Positions 1 through 10,959 of a DNA stretch of 64,000 nucleotides are shown one piece after another. Both the position numbers and the translations under genes were made by a program. The DNA lies in assembly GCA_910591455.2 (NCBI GenBank), contig OU342808.1, positions 20,221,714-20,285,713 of the forward strand. Reading direction: 5' to 3'. This stretch comes from Pholis gunnellus. Lineage: Eukaryota; Chordata; Actinopteri; Perciformes; Pholidae. The notes beneath the pieces were generated by a model that was not told the origin of the DNA, searched no databases, and saw nothing but the letters and a program-made list of their open reading frames with translations. Position 1 is the first letter of the stretch; each line of letters begins with the position of its first letter.

Positions 1-430
1 CCCCTGTTGTTTTGTCAACGTCCCTGTCCTGTCAACCGAGCGTGTGTGTTGACACCGGCCGTGTCCCCGTGGTTCTACAATGGCTTGTTGTCCGCCGATC
101 GATGCAGTTTTGACGGGGCGTTCCCTGATCTAAAGCCCACTGCTTATCTTATTAATGCTGGCTTAGCTGCGACCGAGACTTTTTATAACAGCTTTCGCAA
201 AAAGAGTGCAATCCAGATTGGTTTGGAAGAGGGTCAGAAGGGTGAATGTTATTGTAATTGAGAGTGATTATCCCATTATCTACTATAACTCCTAACTGAG
301 TCACTCTCTCTCTCGCTCTGTTTATCTTTCTCCTTGTTTTTCATCTCTCTCTGGTTTCTGTCTTTGGGTGATGGCTTGGATCTGTTCTTTGTCTTCCTCT
401 TCTTCTTCCTCTCTCTGTGTTTGTCTGTAG
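1..430 (+). other. sema4c intron, 3' part
   Basis: This ends in a T- and C-rich polypyrimidine tract (about 300-430) directly before the first visible exon. I see no coding homology in it. The open frame at 7-261 has no recognisable protein character. Confidence 0.6.
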
Positions 431-588
431 AAGTACTTGTACATCGGCTCTCGTTCGGAGGTTCTCCAGCTGCCCTTGGCCAACTGCAGCCGCTATCAGT
501 CTCAGCCAGACTGTCTGCTCGCCCGGGATCCCTACTGCGCTTGGGACAGCGAGGGTCGGGCCTGCGTCCGCATCGACCTCCACCGCGG
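431..588 (+). CDS. sema4c: sema4c exon: end of sema domain and PSI module
   Basis: The acceptor is TGTAG before 431 and the donor is CGG|gtgaga. The frame opens KYLYIGSRSEVLQLPLANC and continues through the cysteine-rich PSI segment CLLARDPYCAWDSEGRACV. It ends in phase 2. The N-terminal sema propeller exons lie left of the window. Confidence 0.9.
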
Positions 589-2338
589 GTGAGACGAGTA
601 CCTATGTGCACCCATGTGTCCATACTATAAACTAAACATACTTAATGTGAAAGGCTTGTTATTTGATGTTTTTAAGGAACCTGCAGGTTGCAAATATTGG
701 AAAAGCCCCTGAAACAGTTTTTAGATATTATGTGCCCCTTAACTCTAGAGTGAAACCATACCAATAAAAGTCTATTAGCTAGATATAAGCAGCTCTTAAC
801 AGAAGAGTGATGCATCATTTACTGCAGCTTTTGCAGACTTTCCCCCTGAAGCTGTTGCGTAAAATTCTCCTACTTTACATGCTGTGATGTCCCTCGTGGG
901 GAAACTACATTAACAAGCTGTGATCAAAGCTGAATAACATTCACCGGGTTGTAATATAAGACTTGTATCCTGTATTTGTCTATTTAAGGAAATTTGCAGC
1001 TATCTTGTAGCTAAATTATTATGTAAATGTTTGTTTTGATGTGTTTTCTATAGAGTTTTCTATTATTAGTATTATTATTACACAGTTGTCTGTAGTACTT
1101 GGCGTGACCGTTATTAATCTTCCGCTCTTATTTTTGCCCTCCAGGTCCACCTCCTCCCTGTCACAGGATCTAATGCTGGAAAGGTTCAGCCGGGGGAAAG
1201 CCAAGTTTGATAAGCCCGTCTCCATCCCCAGCCCTGGTGAGTAAGGGGCCACACCTCAGTAGTGGCCCCTTGTGGGAATTGGTTGTCAGTGCAGAAGTCA
1301 GTAGCTGAATAATTGAATTAAGCAGAAGACAGCTGGCTGGTGTGGAATATGAATTGGAATTATTATGGCTGACACCTAGCCACCTCTCCTTTTTCCTCTG
1401 TCCTACACCCCCTTCTCAAACTCTCCTCCTCTTCCTCTGCAGAGCACTCCCGTCTGAGGAACGTTACAGTGGTGGTGGGGTCTGACATGGTGCTGCCTTG
1501 CCAGCTGGTCTCCAACCTGGCTCAGCCCTTCTGGGTCCTCAACGAACGTGAGCTCCAGCTGAGTGACCCCGAGGCTGGAGGGCCGCGCTTCGATCGGACC
1601 CTCAAAGCTCTCGTCGTCCCTGAAGCGGGCCAGATGCAAGCGGGCCGCTATATCTGCTACTCTGAGGAGCAGGGGGTCAAGTTTCAGACAGAGCGCTACC
1701 AGGTGGCCGTAGTAGCCAGCGCTCCGGTCTTCATGGAGGCCCGTGCTCCAGACAGCAGCATGGGGCTCTTCTGGGTGCTGGTCATCACCCTCGGAGCGGC
1801 GTGCCTGCTGCTCCTTGTCGCGGCTCTTTACTTGCGCAGGAGGCTGAAGCTGGCCCTGGGAAAGGGGGCTGACATGAAGCCTCTCGAGAGCACCCTGGTC
1901 TACCCCATCACCCTGCCCAAGGAGCCGCCCACCTTTGTGCCCAGCAAGATGCCCTGCGACGAGGACCGCTTCTGGGAGACAGGCGCCAACTACTACTACT
2001 CTGACGGGTCGCTGAAGATCGTTCCCGGTCACGCCCTGGGGCCCAGCAGCGTCAGCAGCACGGCGTCACCCAGCGCCATTCCCGGCCAGCCCATCCACTC
2101 CCCCAGCCGTCTCAGCCTCACCAACATTCGAGGCTCAGGTAGCAATGGCTACATCCGCCTCAACCTGAGCACAGCAGGGGAGGAGAGGGCTAGCGGGGCT
2201 GGCGCTGGGGGCGGCGGGCTGGGAGGCCTGGGCATGGGCGGGAACGACTACTCCAGCCCCTTCAAGGAAGAGCTGAGGCGCACTCTGCAGCAGAGAAGCG
2301 TGCTGCCCGACGCAAACCCCGAGGAGTCGTCCGTCTAG
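431..2338 (+). CDS. sema4c: Semaphorin-4C, C-terminal part (three last coding exons; 5' end outside window)
   Basis: Class 4 semaphorins are single-pass membrane ligands that signal through plexin-B receptors. Three exons are visible, 431-588, 1145-1236 and 1443-2338, and their phases join without a break (2, then 1). In order they encode the end of the sema domain with the PSI cysteine module (NCSRY, CLLARDPYCAWDS), a short linker, an Ig-like domain with paired cysteines (LPCQL and GRYICYSEE), a transmembrane helix around 1763-1834 followed by the stop-transfer arginines LRRR, and a cytoplasmic tail. The tail has the Sema4C-specific blocks STLVYPITLPKEP, YYYSDGSLKIVPGHA and the terminus NPEESSV, which separates it from Sema4B, 4D and 4G. 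The terminal ESSV fits a class I PDZ ligand; mammalian Sema4C binds PSD-95 and GIPC-type proteins through its C-terminus. A glycine-rich stretch near 2200-2245 is extra compared with the mammalian tail as I recall it. The gene is partial only because the window starts inside it. Confidence 0.93.
589..1144 (+). other. sema4c intron
   Basis: This 556-bp intron begins gtgaga and ends ctccag. It is AT-rich, and I see no further feature in it. Confidence 0.75.
1145..1236 (+). CDS. sema4c: sema4c exon: PSI-Ig linker
   Basis: Acceptor CTCCAG, donor CCTG|gtgagt. It enters in phase 2 and leaves in phase 1. It reads STSSLSQDLMLERFSRG, then KAKFDKPVSIPSP, a hydrophilic linker between the PSI and Ig-like modules. 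Confidence 0.88.
1443..2338 (+). CDS. sema4c: sema4c last coding exon: Ig-like domain, transmembrane helix, cytoplasmic tail
   Basis: Acceptor CTGCAG; stop TAG at 2336-2338. It encodes the Ig-like domain (1460-1720), the transmembrane segment (about 1763-1834, GLFWVLVITLGAACLLLLV) and a tail of about 165 residues ending ESSV. Base composition is GC-rich compared with the flanking introns. Confidence 0.93.
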
Positions 2339-2459
2339 GCATTGTCCTCCTCCGTCACCATTCCCTGAGTTGGAAAAACAAAACAACCAACCTACCTCCC
2401 TCCTTCTGAGGATGCCTACTCTCTCTCTCTCTTTCAGTGACACGCTGTCAATTCCCCGT

Positions 2460-2495
<36 letters not shown>

Positions 2496-4195
2496 GCTCA
2501 GCCAATGCCTGTTTGGCTCACTGTTGACATTTATAGCACACAGCATGTTAAATATAAACACTCATTCACTGTGTTCGCCAACATGCACTCCTATAATTAT
2601 TATGTTCTGGGCAACATGCAGTCATGGCTGTGGCTTTTTCTGCTTCCAGTGTGCAAATGCCACTTGTGTACATTTTGTATTTAAAAAGGCTGAACGCAGA
2701 GGAGAACACCTCAAGCATTGAAATCAAACAAATGGTGTTACATGTCTTCTGAAGGGCAAATTTTCTTTTTTTTTGTTGAGTGGACCAAGAGGCTTTTAGC
2801 CCCTGTGCTGAAACCAGTTGACGAATGGCAAGTGCAACTGACTGGAACTATTGAACTGATGCTCTGTCCTGTTCCTTTGAGACTTTTTCAGCTTACTGCA
2901 CTTAAAAACTGGAAGCGTGTCTTCCCTTTTTGTATTTGTGAGCCAAGAGTGCGAGAGCGGTATAAAAAGACTAATTAATCTCGAAGCAAGACGACAATCA
3001 TGTCCCCGTAGCAGGAGCTCTGCGAGGGACAGAGAGGAGACGAGAGAGAGCAAGAGACAAAGAGAGAGGAAATTAAATGGAAAATGAAGTGAATTGGAGT
3101 GAAAGATGCAAGGGGGGGGGTTTTGAATGAAGGACAATCTCTCAAGACTTTCTCTGCTCAATTTAAACCCCCCCGCCCCATGTTGTATTTAGCCCCGGAG
3201 AAAGTCCTTGATCCCTTCCACTTTCATTTGTTGTGATGGTTGGTTTGAATCAAGACATTTGTTGTTGTTCTTTTTCTATGTCTTACCGACTACAGCAGTG
3301 TTCAGACGATTATCAAGTGACGAATGGCTCCACTCTGTGAGTGACGATGTGAGGGCTTACATTCCTCGCTCAGGCCTGCACGGTGACCTTCAAACGCACC
3401 TTCGAGTCCAATATACTACAAGTGCACTCCAAACGACATTCATCAGAGTCAAAGTGTGTCACAGATATGCGTTTTGGCCGAGCCCTTTTGGACGTTTGTT
3501 CATCACTGTAGGACGAAACGGCTATTTGCATTCAGCTCATAGCAGCGGAACAATAACTGCACACTTAATTCCAAATTGAAGCTGACATGAAGACATTAGG
3601 CAAGGAGAATGTAGTTGAACCGTCACTGTTGCGACCGCTGTGGATGTCTCAATAAGTGCTTTATATTGTGTGTGTATGGTGAGGATGGTAACTTGCACTG
3701 CCAAGAAGGAAACAACCCCTCCTACACACACCGACACACTCACAGTCCTCTGAATGCCAACCATCCTGGACGACAGTGTGTTTGTGACGCACCCTTACAA
3801 CCCATGAACCCCCCCTCCCTCTTACCGATGCCCAGAGACTGACCCGGGGCTACTGTGGACTTATACAGTGGAAGAGCACTGTAAAACACACCAACACAAA
3901 AAGAACACACACACACAGTGTTGACGGGCGAATGGACAGACAGACTGATTGCTGCCACGCCGACAAACCATTGGCTCCTGGCGGGAAACAGCCGTGAACC
4001 AGTGAAAGGTATTGTTCTACTTGATTCAATTCATGCAAACAACGATTTCCAATTTATCTTTCTGGTTGTAGTGTAGTGTTGAGAATTATTTAGTTCATTT
4101 ATCTTTCTGTCCCTTTGCTCAACTTATCACTAAAAGGAATAGGCAACATTTTGTTTCCTTGTTGAGAATCAGATTAGAAGATCGACACCACTCTT
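2339..4195 (+). other. sema4c 3' UTR and downstream sequence
   Basis: Transcribed 3' UTR must begin at 2339. Its end is not clear: no AATAAA is visible close by. The stretch holds a (CT)n run at 2461-2493, an AT-rich block around 2520-2700 and CA-rich stretches near 3720-3920. No coding region is recognisable. Confidence 0.5.
2461..2493. repeat. (CT)n microsatellite in sema4c 3' UTR
   Basis: An uninterrupted CT run of 33 bases lies about 120 bp after the sema4c stop codon. A shorter CT run lies at 2420-2432. Confidence 0.95.
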
Positions 4196-4565
4196 CTATC
4201 TGGCCATTAAAAATATAGCTACAACCATGAGACGGTTAGCAAAACTAGCATAAAAAACTGAAGGCAGGGGAAAACTTGGCTCCTCCAAAGCTTCACAAAG
4301 GCTCATTAAATAACACATCTTGTTTTTTTCAATCTTTACTGAACTGAAGTGTAGAAACAAAGTTGCTAACCTCACCAAAGTCACCGCTCCTGGCCAAGAA
4401 ATGGTCTGGCATGTAACCCCCAAACTGCTATTTGTTGTTTTCCACTAAACAAAGGAGTTATTATGTCTTAATCAGTGAGCTTTAGAGATACTGGCAGGGG
4501 TTTTTCCCCACTAGACGGAGCCAGGCTAACTTTTTTCCCTAGTTAACTGGCTCCAGTTCCAGATT
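4196..4565. mobile_element. Palindromic teleost interspersed repeat (MITE-like), degraded copy
   Basis: The left half contains the familiar fish block GAGACGGTTAGC...CTAGCATAAA followed by a GGCAGGGGAAAA stretch. The right half (about 4468-4560) reads as its approximate reverse complement: AATCAGTGAGCTTTAGAG, then GGAGCCAGGCTAAC and TAACTGGCTCCAG. The two arms face each other, as expected of a foldback non-autonomous DNA element. A related copy lies at about 30540-30760. The family name is not assigned; edges are approximate. Confidence 0.55.
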
Positions 4566-4794
4566 TAGCTGACAGGCTTGTGAGTGGTATTAATCTTCTC
4601 ATGTGACTCTCTGCAACAGCGCAAATGTGTGCATCTCCCAAAATGTATCTTCATTTAATGATGAGACAACACAGATTATCTTGCAGAGACTAGCATTATC
4701 CGCGGTTAGAAGACTAATCTTATTCTAATCATTTAAAGTGGTATTATTACAGCATATTGCCTGTAGACTAAAAAAATCAAACACCAACGCTAGC

Positions 4795-5560
4795 TACGTA
4801 GGGTGACCAGGTTTCCCGCCTTTTTGTCGCTTGTCCCGCCTTCCACATATTGAGATGATGTCCTGCATATTCATTGGCTCTAGTTCTCAAAAGTCAAACC
4901 ACTGCAAGACAGACTTTCTAATATCTGGTTTTTATCCAATGGCAGTGAAGAAGTCAGGGAAGGCTGTCACCACAAAGTCACAAGCTATACAGAGTTAAAC
5001 TTTAGTTTTCTTTTGTATCCACTGTATTTCATTTAAATAAAATACATTTGTTAAGTCCTTCACATGCACTAAAGGCCTATCCTGTTACCTGCAGAGTCTA
5101 TTGTGTGCGACTGAATCAACCAGAGGAGATATTACCAGCTAAGTATAGACATGTTAGATAGACTTTATATAAAAATGTGAGACCACCTCTCAGCATTGTT
5201 AACGTGGCCAGCATTGTCCAACACAAACAGTCTTTGTCCCACATTTGGTTTGTTGAGACCCACATAACAGTTTCACATCAGAATGCATTTCTTACGCTCA
5301 ATGCAGTATCCCATTCCCAATGTTAGTTTGCATTTTGTAGTGAGTTTGGCAGCAAGTACAGCCCCCCAGAGCTGCTAGCATGTAGACGCCCACACGTGTT
5401 ACATCATTTGACCAGTCTCCTTCTCATCAAAAGTTGTCCTCGTGCAAACTTTTATTAAAGTCTTGAGGGGACAGGTGCATCAGAAACTTTCATGGCAAAT
5501 GATAAGAAAAGGACCTGCACTGCCTGAAGCCTGCGACTACAAGATTTCATCAAGGAGAAA
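4795..5560. mobile_element. Possible old DNA-transposon-derived repeat
   Basis: It opens with TAGGGTGACCAGGTTTCCCG, a sequence style common at the ends of fish repeats (GGGTGACCA start). What follows has no intact frame, and I cannot find a matching far end. The assignment rests on memory of similar repeats and is weak. Confidence 0.25.
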
Positions 5561-7240
5561 ACGTTTCAATCTGACGAGGATCAAAATAAGTTGACCTTAG
5601 GAAGACCTTTGTCAGCCTGAAATATCTGTTTAATAACAATGTTCTGCTTGCAAGATTCAGACAGTAAATGGGACCATTTCATTCCAGTCTTCGACTCATA
5701 ACTGGAAGATAACCAAATATTTTATTAATTGCTGCAAATTCTCAAATACCCTCATATATTGCTTTCTAGTCACCTACTCAGGCTGGTATAATGAGGTGTT
5801 AGTATGAACTATCAGAATAAATTATCCAATGCACCAACTGCCCAGAATGTGATGTGTTCCACGGTGATGAAAAAAAACTTCTTTCTGATCCAATTTCAAG
5901 GAAACTTTAAAATTCAGAGAACACCACGCGCATATGTTTGCTGTTTCTAAATTAACATTATTTTGTCCTCTTTCTGTGCTTTGTCCATCAGATGTGGCTT
6001 TTTGTTTTTGGGACGTGTCTGTCGGGACCAGAGGAGCACAGCAAGAAGGAAGGGGAGGACAAAAATACCTTGTTTTTGCCCCCACTGTGTACAGAGCGCT
6101 GAGAGAGATGTAGAATATCAAAAATGATCCCACGGTTGAAGAGGTACTCAGCCATCAGAACTCCATCAGAACTCCATCTTAACGTTGCATGATCCTCTGC
6201 AAGTGGACTGCACATCTTTGATATGATCATCCTTGTACAAGTGCATCATTTTGATCGGCCATTTTTGGACTTTTACAGACACTAATGTTGTGGAACAATA
6301 ATGCTCTCTTTGAAAAACAAATATGTATATGTCTGATTTTATGGTTCAAGGGTTGTACAGGAATTCATGGCTGCGTTCATGTTGACTTTTTCTGTGCCTC
6401 TTCACCTTTTGGAAAAGCCAAAGTAGACTGCAGTTGCTTTTGTTCTTGTTGAAATAATTAAATTGATTTGATTTGATTTGATTCCAGATCGATATTTAAG
6501 TCTCAGCAGTCCGTCCACTTTGCTACACTGAGCTGATGTCTGCAACCTCTCTGCATATTGTGTCTGCAGCTAAATTTTCCCTCAAGCAAAATGTCTTAAG
6601 GCTGATGGACTTTTCTTCCTGTTTATGTCAGTAGTGAACTGCTGGACCCAATTCTTTATACCCTCACTTTATGAAAGGCTGAGTAATGTACCAAAACTTT
6701 AACCATTATTTAATTTGTCAGCTCCTAAAAACCAAATATGTATCTGTTGCTTCAAAGCAGATCAGTGATAGAATGTGCCCACTTTATATTATTACATCCC
6801 CTTAAGCATTTAGCTAAAACATGTCAGCTCTTTACACTGGTACTTGGTCATGTCTTATAAAATATTTCCCTTTTTACAATCAGGCCTTTTATTTAATATA
6901 ACATGTTGCAAAGAACAAAAAGATAAAGGAATACAGGTCTCAAACTACAAAAAAATGCATGTGTAATGTACTTCATGTGCATTTCTTCAGTTCTTACACA
7001 TTTGTTTGCTCATAATATTTCCTCCCACACATGGCTTTAAGTTCTGCTGTTTCTCGCGTCATCATTTGTATTATTCTATTATCAACCTGATTTTATTTTG
7101 CCCCATTTTTGCTTGTCTGTTATTGATCTTTTATGTTTGTTTTTAAATATGTTAAGTAACTTATTTCACTTGTACAAATGTGTTGATATTTATTATCATT
7201 GTACATATGTCCTTATTTTTTATATGTGTATATATACACA
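5560..7240. other. AT-rich sequence without recognisable gene
   Basis: No coding homology and no clear repeat unit apart from a short TTGAT tandem around 6460-6483. It could be distal sema4c 3' UTR if the polyadenylation signal at 7241 is used, or plain intergenic DNA. Confidence 0.4.
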
Positions 7241-7246
7241 AATAAA
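7241..7246 (+). terminator. Candidate polyadenylation signal (AATAAA)
   Basis: A perfect AATAAA is followed about 20-30 bases later by GAGGTGTGTG and TTTTGTTTGTT, the GU- and U-rich arrangement expected downstream of a real cleavage site. If genuine it would give sema4c a distal 3' UTR of about 4.9 kb. Another AATAAA at 5036-5041 lacks such a clear downstream element. Confidence 0.35.
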
Positions 7247-7283
7247 AATAGAGATATGCTCGAGGTGTGTGATTTTGTTTGTT

Positions 7284-8020
7284 AAAGAGGAAGTACACCA
7301 ATTTTACACATAAATGTCAGTTTAGTCATAGAGAGTGCTACTTATCCTGTGAAAGCAGGAGTAAAAGTGTTTCTGTGGCTCTGGAGAAGCTTTGTCGAGT
7401 CTGAGAAAATGACCCCGATGATGTCACAGTGATGTCATCAGAGTTATCTCGGCCTGAGCTTGGATTTAAGGATCATTTATTGTCATTATGCACAACGAAA
7501 TCTAGTTGTAGCCCATTTGTAACACAAATTGTGACAAACAAAAACAAAAACAGTAGTACATTCCTGTAGTGCGTTTTTTTATTTGCATCATAAGGAATGA
7601 AAACAGCAGCAGCAAGAACAATTCTCTGGGCAGATAATATGACCGACATCTTCACATTGAAAATTCAACGTGAGGAAAAACATTGTCCATCAACTTTGAT
7701 TGTGTTTGAGCACCAAGCATCATGATGTAAACACAGAGTCCACCTCCTCTCGTCCCACCGGAGTCCTGCTGTCCGCCCATCAAGTGCAGCTAGATCCGGG
7801 ATGAACAATGGAGCCAGTTCTCTGTGAAGATGGCATCAGACAGCCAGCAGTAGGCTGGGTAGTGGAGTAGCCTTAGGTCCTATAGCTGGGTTAGCTTAGC
7901 TTCCATCTCGGCTCTGCTATAATAGGAGGCTTCCATTATATACTCGGGGCACACAGTTGGTCCAACAAAGATAAGCTATCGGGATGCATTATGGGGAATG
8001 TAGGATCCAGTGTTTAGCTA
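7284..8020. mobile_element. Teleost interspersed repeat of the ACACCAATTTTACACAT type
   Basis: The left part, AAGAGGAAGTACACCAATTT followed by TACACAT, and the right part, GGGATGCATTATGGGGAATG followed by TAGGA, are the two ends of a repeat I recognise as common in fish genomes. A diverged relative begins at about 23953. An internal segment near 7470-7530 (TTTATTGTCATTATGCACAA) looks like a second, nested repeat. There is no intact coding frame. Confidence 0.5.
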
Positions 8021-9550
8021 ATTTTTAGATAATTTTTATGATAATTTTATCAATATACACAACATGTAGGCAAATACTAGACAGTGTTTAAATATTTTAA
8101 ACCAATGATACTTGTACCTTAAGGGGTACTTATACAGTTTTGGTTGGGACCAAAAATATGTACGTCCACATATCTGTTTTAAAGAGGAAAATAAACACAC
8201 AAATTACAAACTGGTGTTAGACCGATCTTTATTTATTGTCATGATAACTGGCAATAGGCTGACTCCAAAAGACACAAGAGAGCAGAGAAGTGAAATAAAT
8301 TGCTGTAAGTGCTGGGTTCTGGGTGCTTCTGTCACTCACAGTGGTGGGAGTAAAATACAACAAAGAACAGATAACAAGCCGTAACATCTAATTCTACACA
8401 ATTCCTATGTCTTACATGAAAGGATATTGTAACGCCATCCACTTTTAGGATGATGACATCAGCTCAAATCAACACATTTGGAACAAGGCGAGTGGTGGTA
8501 ATGGATACTTGAGCTTATTACACTTCAATGAAGACAGTTATCCAAGTTATCCAGTAGGATCATTTGAAATATAATTCCTGTAATAAAATGAAGGCATTGA
8601 AAGCCTATAGAAACAACCTAAATCACAACCCAACATTTAAGGATTAGTTGGGGATGATTGGGAAATGTAGGCCAGACTAATACTTTAAGACTACGTGCAT
8701 CATTGTGTTGGTAATTCTATTTTCTCAAAATAAGACTTTCAAATTTTACACATCTGATTTTGGGTCAGGAACTCATACATGCAGAGGCTTATTTCACCTG
8801 TGAATGTCTAGACTTGTTTCATTTGCCCAGACTGTGCTGCACAACAACAACAGAAGTCAAGCTTCCATCGACTTGCACAGCCTTGCCTGGTGTCCACAGA
8901 AGAAGCCACATGCTTCAATGTGGTCGACAGTCCCAGCTGTGGAAAGAGGCTCTCGGTTGCATCTGATCTCAGTGTACTCAGCTGTGCCGCAGATTTCAAA
9001 ACCTCACAAAAGAAGGAACTCTGTTTGTTTGTGACTGGTGTGTGTGGGCAGGCTTTACAGAGCTTTTCAAGACTAGAACACAGTTCACCCACCTGTTTGG
9101 GCTTATTGATTTTTGAGTTTGCTGTATATTATGTCAAACTATTGTGAACCACGTGAAAATATGGTAATTTATGTCTGAATACATTATCATCATGATATTT
9201 TTTTGATTCTTGATTTGAGTGTCATTCATTTTGGGTTATGTTTTTAGCTTAGTTCTTTTTTTTTTACTTACCACAACTTCACTATTATAAAGAGAAAAGC
9301 AAGTGAATTGACCCAAAGGTATGTTTCACTGCTTTGGTTGCTCAAAACCCACAGCTTTATTATTACTGTTAAAAGGACTAACAGCATGTCATGAACTCCA
9401 TCAAGAAAATGCTGATAGCTACCTGTCTGACTGAGGTTTTTAACTTTGAGCTTCAGGTCAGTTATATGAACCAACAGACTGGGAAAAGGATGCAGCCGAG
9501 CTCCAAGACAGCCAACAGCAGATCAGGGAACAAGTTCCAGTCCAGCTGGA
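8021..9550. other. Intergenic DNA without recognisable gene
   Basis: AT-rich, with only short open frames on both strands and no protein character. A line near 8640-8690 (GGGATGATTGGGAAATGTAG) faintly resembles the end of the repeat at 7284-8020. Confidence 0.5.
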
Positions 9551-9705
<155 letters not shown>

Positions 9706-9959
9706 TCATCCATCCTTCTATCAATCCATTCATCCATCTATCCTGCTTTCACTTTTGGAGGTCACGTGGTATGTTATCTGGTATTTCTATTGGCCAGTTC
9801 ATATTAAACGAGTTCCGCTCTCTTTCAACCCCTGAAAAATACGGGTTAGTTCCTCCAAACGATACACTTTCTCCGTTAGTATCGACATTTTTTTAACAAT
9901 GCGAGTCCTTGGTATTTACAATATACATTTTTAAACAAGACTAAATAATATACAGCGTG

Positions 9960-10070
9960 TTTTGAATTCGTATAAGTATTTGTTTAGAAACGTTGATGAC
10001 TTTTTTTTGGCGGAGGGATACATACGTCGCCGCTGGCTCTGGCGTGGAGCGTAATTTGAATCTCTCTCCT
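9960..10070 (+). promoter_or_regulatory. Likely cdca2 promoter with E2F-like and CHR-like elements
   Basis: An E2F-like TTGGCGG occurs at 10007-10013 and a CHR-type TTTGAA at 10055-10060, with GGAGCG three bases before it. In vertebrates, G2/M genes are commonly controlled by a CHR with an adjacent CDE bound by the DREAM and MMB complexes; cdca2 is a mitotic gene, so the arrangement is functionally sensible. Another TTTGAA lies at 9961-9966. There is no TATA box at a fitting distance. The start site is not known. Confidence 0.45.
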
Positions 10071-10079
10071 GCTCCCTTT

Positions 10080-10198
10080 CTAACGTTTGTGTTTTATAGG
10101 AACATGTATTAAGATGTCAGTGCTTTTTATGACACAATAGTCCCTACATGTGTTTATATATATATATGTAATCAGAAAACACGAGGTAAATGTACGAG
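10080..10198 (+). other. cdca2: Candidate non-coding first exon of cdca2
   Basis: The sequence ends in a strong donor, TACGAG|gtaagt at 10198/10199. The next usable acceptor, CAACACAG at 10784, sits directly before the cdca2 start codon. The 5' edge is a guess. Confidence 0.45.
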
Positions 10199-10784
10199 GT
10201 AAGTGTTTCACTCGCTGTCATTCCATTATCTTCAACACTAACGGGGTACTGTTGCTACTGTTAGCCAACGTCGCGTGTGAGGAGAAGGGCATGAACAACT
10301 TACGTTAGCTTGTAACAATTAGCTTTATCGTTAATATTCCGTGATAGTTGGTGATATAACAGAGTTACGTCCCTGGCAGGAGTCTACAGTAAAGTTAGTT
10401 GTTACACTGTTGTTAAACCGTACCATTCAGTTCGTTCTATAAGGGCATTTATTATGAAGCTAGCGCTAACTTAGTTTTGTTATGCTACCGGGGATTCAGC
10501 TAACTATATTAGCATCATGCTAAAGTCTGTGGGACGTCACTTTTTGCAACCATATGGACTTTGACGTGAAGTTGAAAGAAATGTAAAATGTATATTGTCA
10601 GTTGACATTGCCTACAAGCATTAGACTGATTGGAACAACATATAAAGGGAATATATGATAGTTAATAGTCCCCTGTTGTCATTCATTTTAAGTTCTCCCT
10701 AGTGACTTCTAGTAACACTTCACATGTTGTTGTTCCGCTGCTCTTGAATTATTAGACCTAACGTTATTCAATTTGTCAACACAG

Positions 10785-10959
10785 ATGGCTACCGCTGAGA
10801 TAAACACCGATGGAGGTCAGATGTTGACCCCCTCAGAAGTGGACTCTCCTCCAGTTTTAGATGACTCCTCAGTCCCCTTGATCTTCTCCGGGCTCACACC
10901 TAGTCAGTTTGGCATCTCTGTGCAGAGTTTTACTCCAGCGTCATTATCAAACAGCAAAG
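10785..10959 (+). CDS. cdca2: cdca2 coding exon 1
   Basis: Start codon 10785 follows acceptor CAACACAG; donor AAAG|gtgagc. It includes the conserved FGISVQSFTPASL (TPSQFGISVQSF) block. Ends in phase 1. Confidence 0.85.

Noticed and set aside
1403..2032. A 209-codon open frame on the minus strand
   Set aside because: It is the antisense shadow of the GC-rich sema4c last exon; the plus frame is clearly Sema4C.
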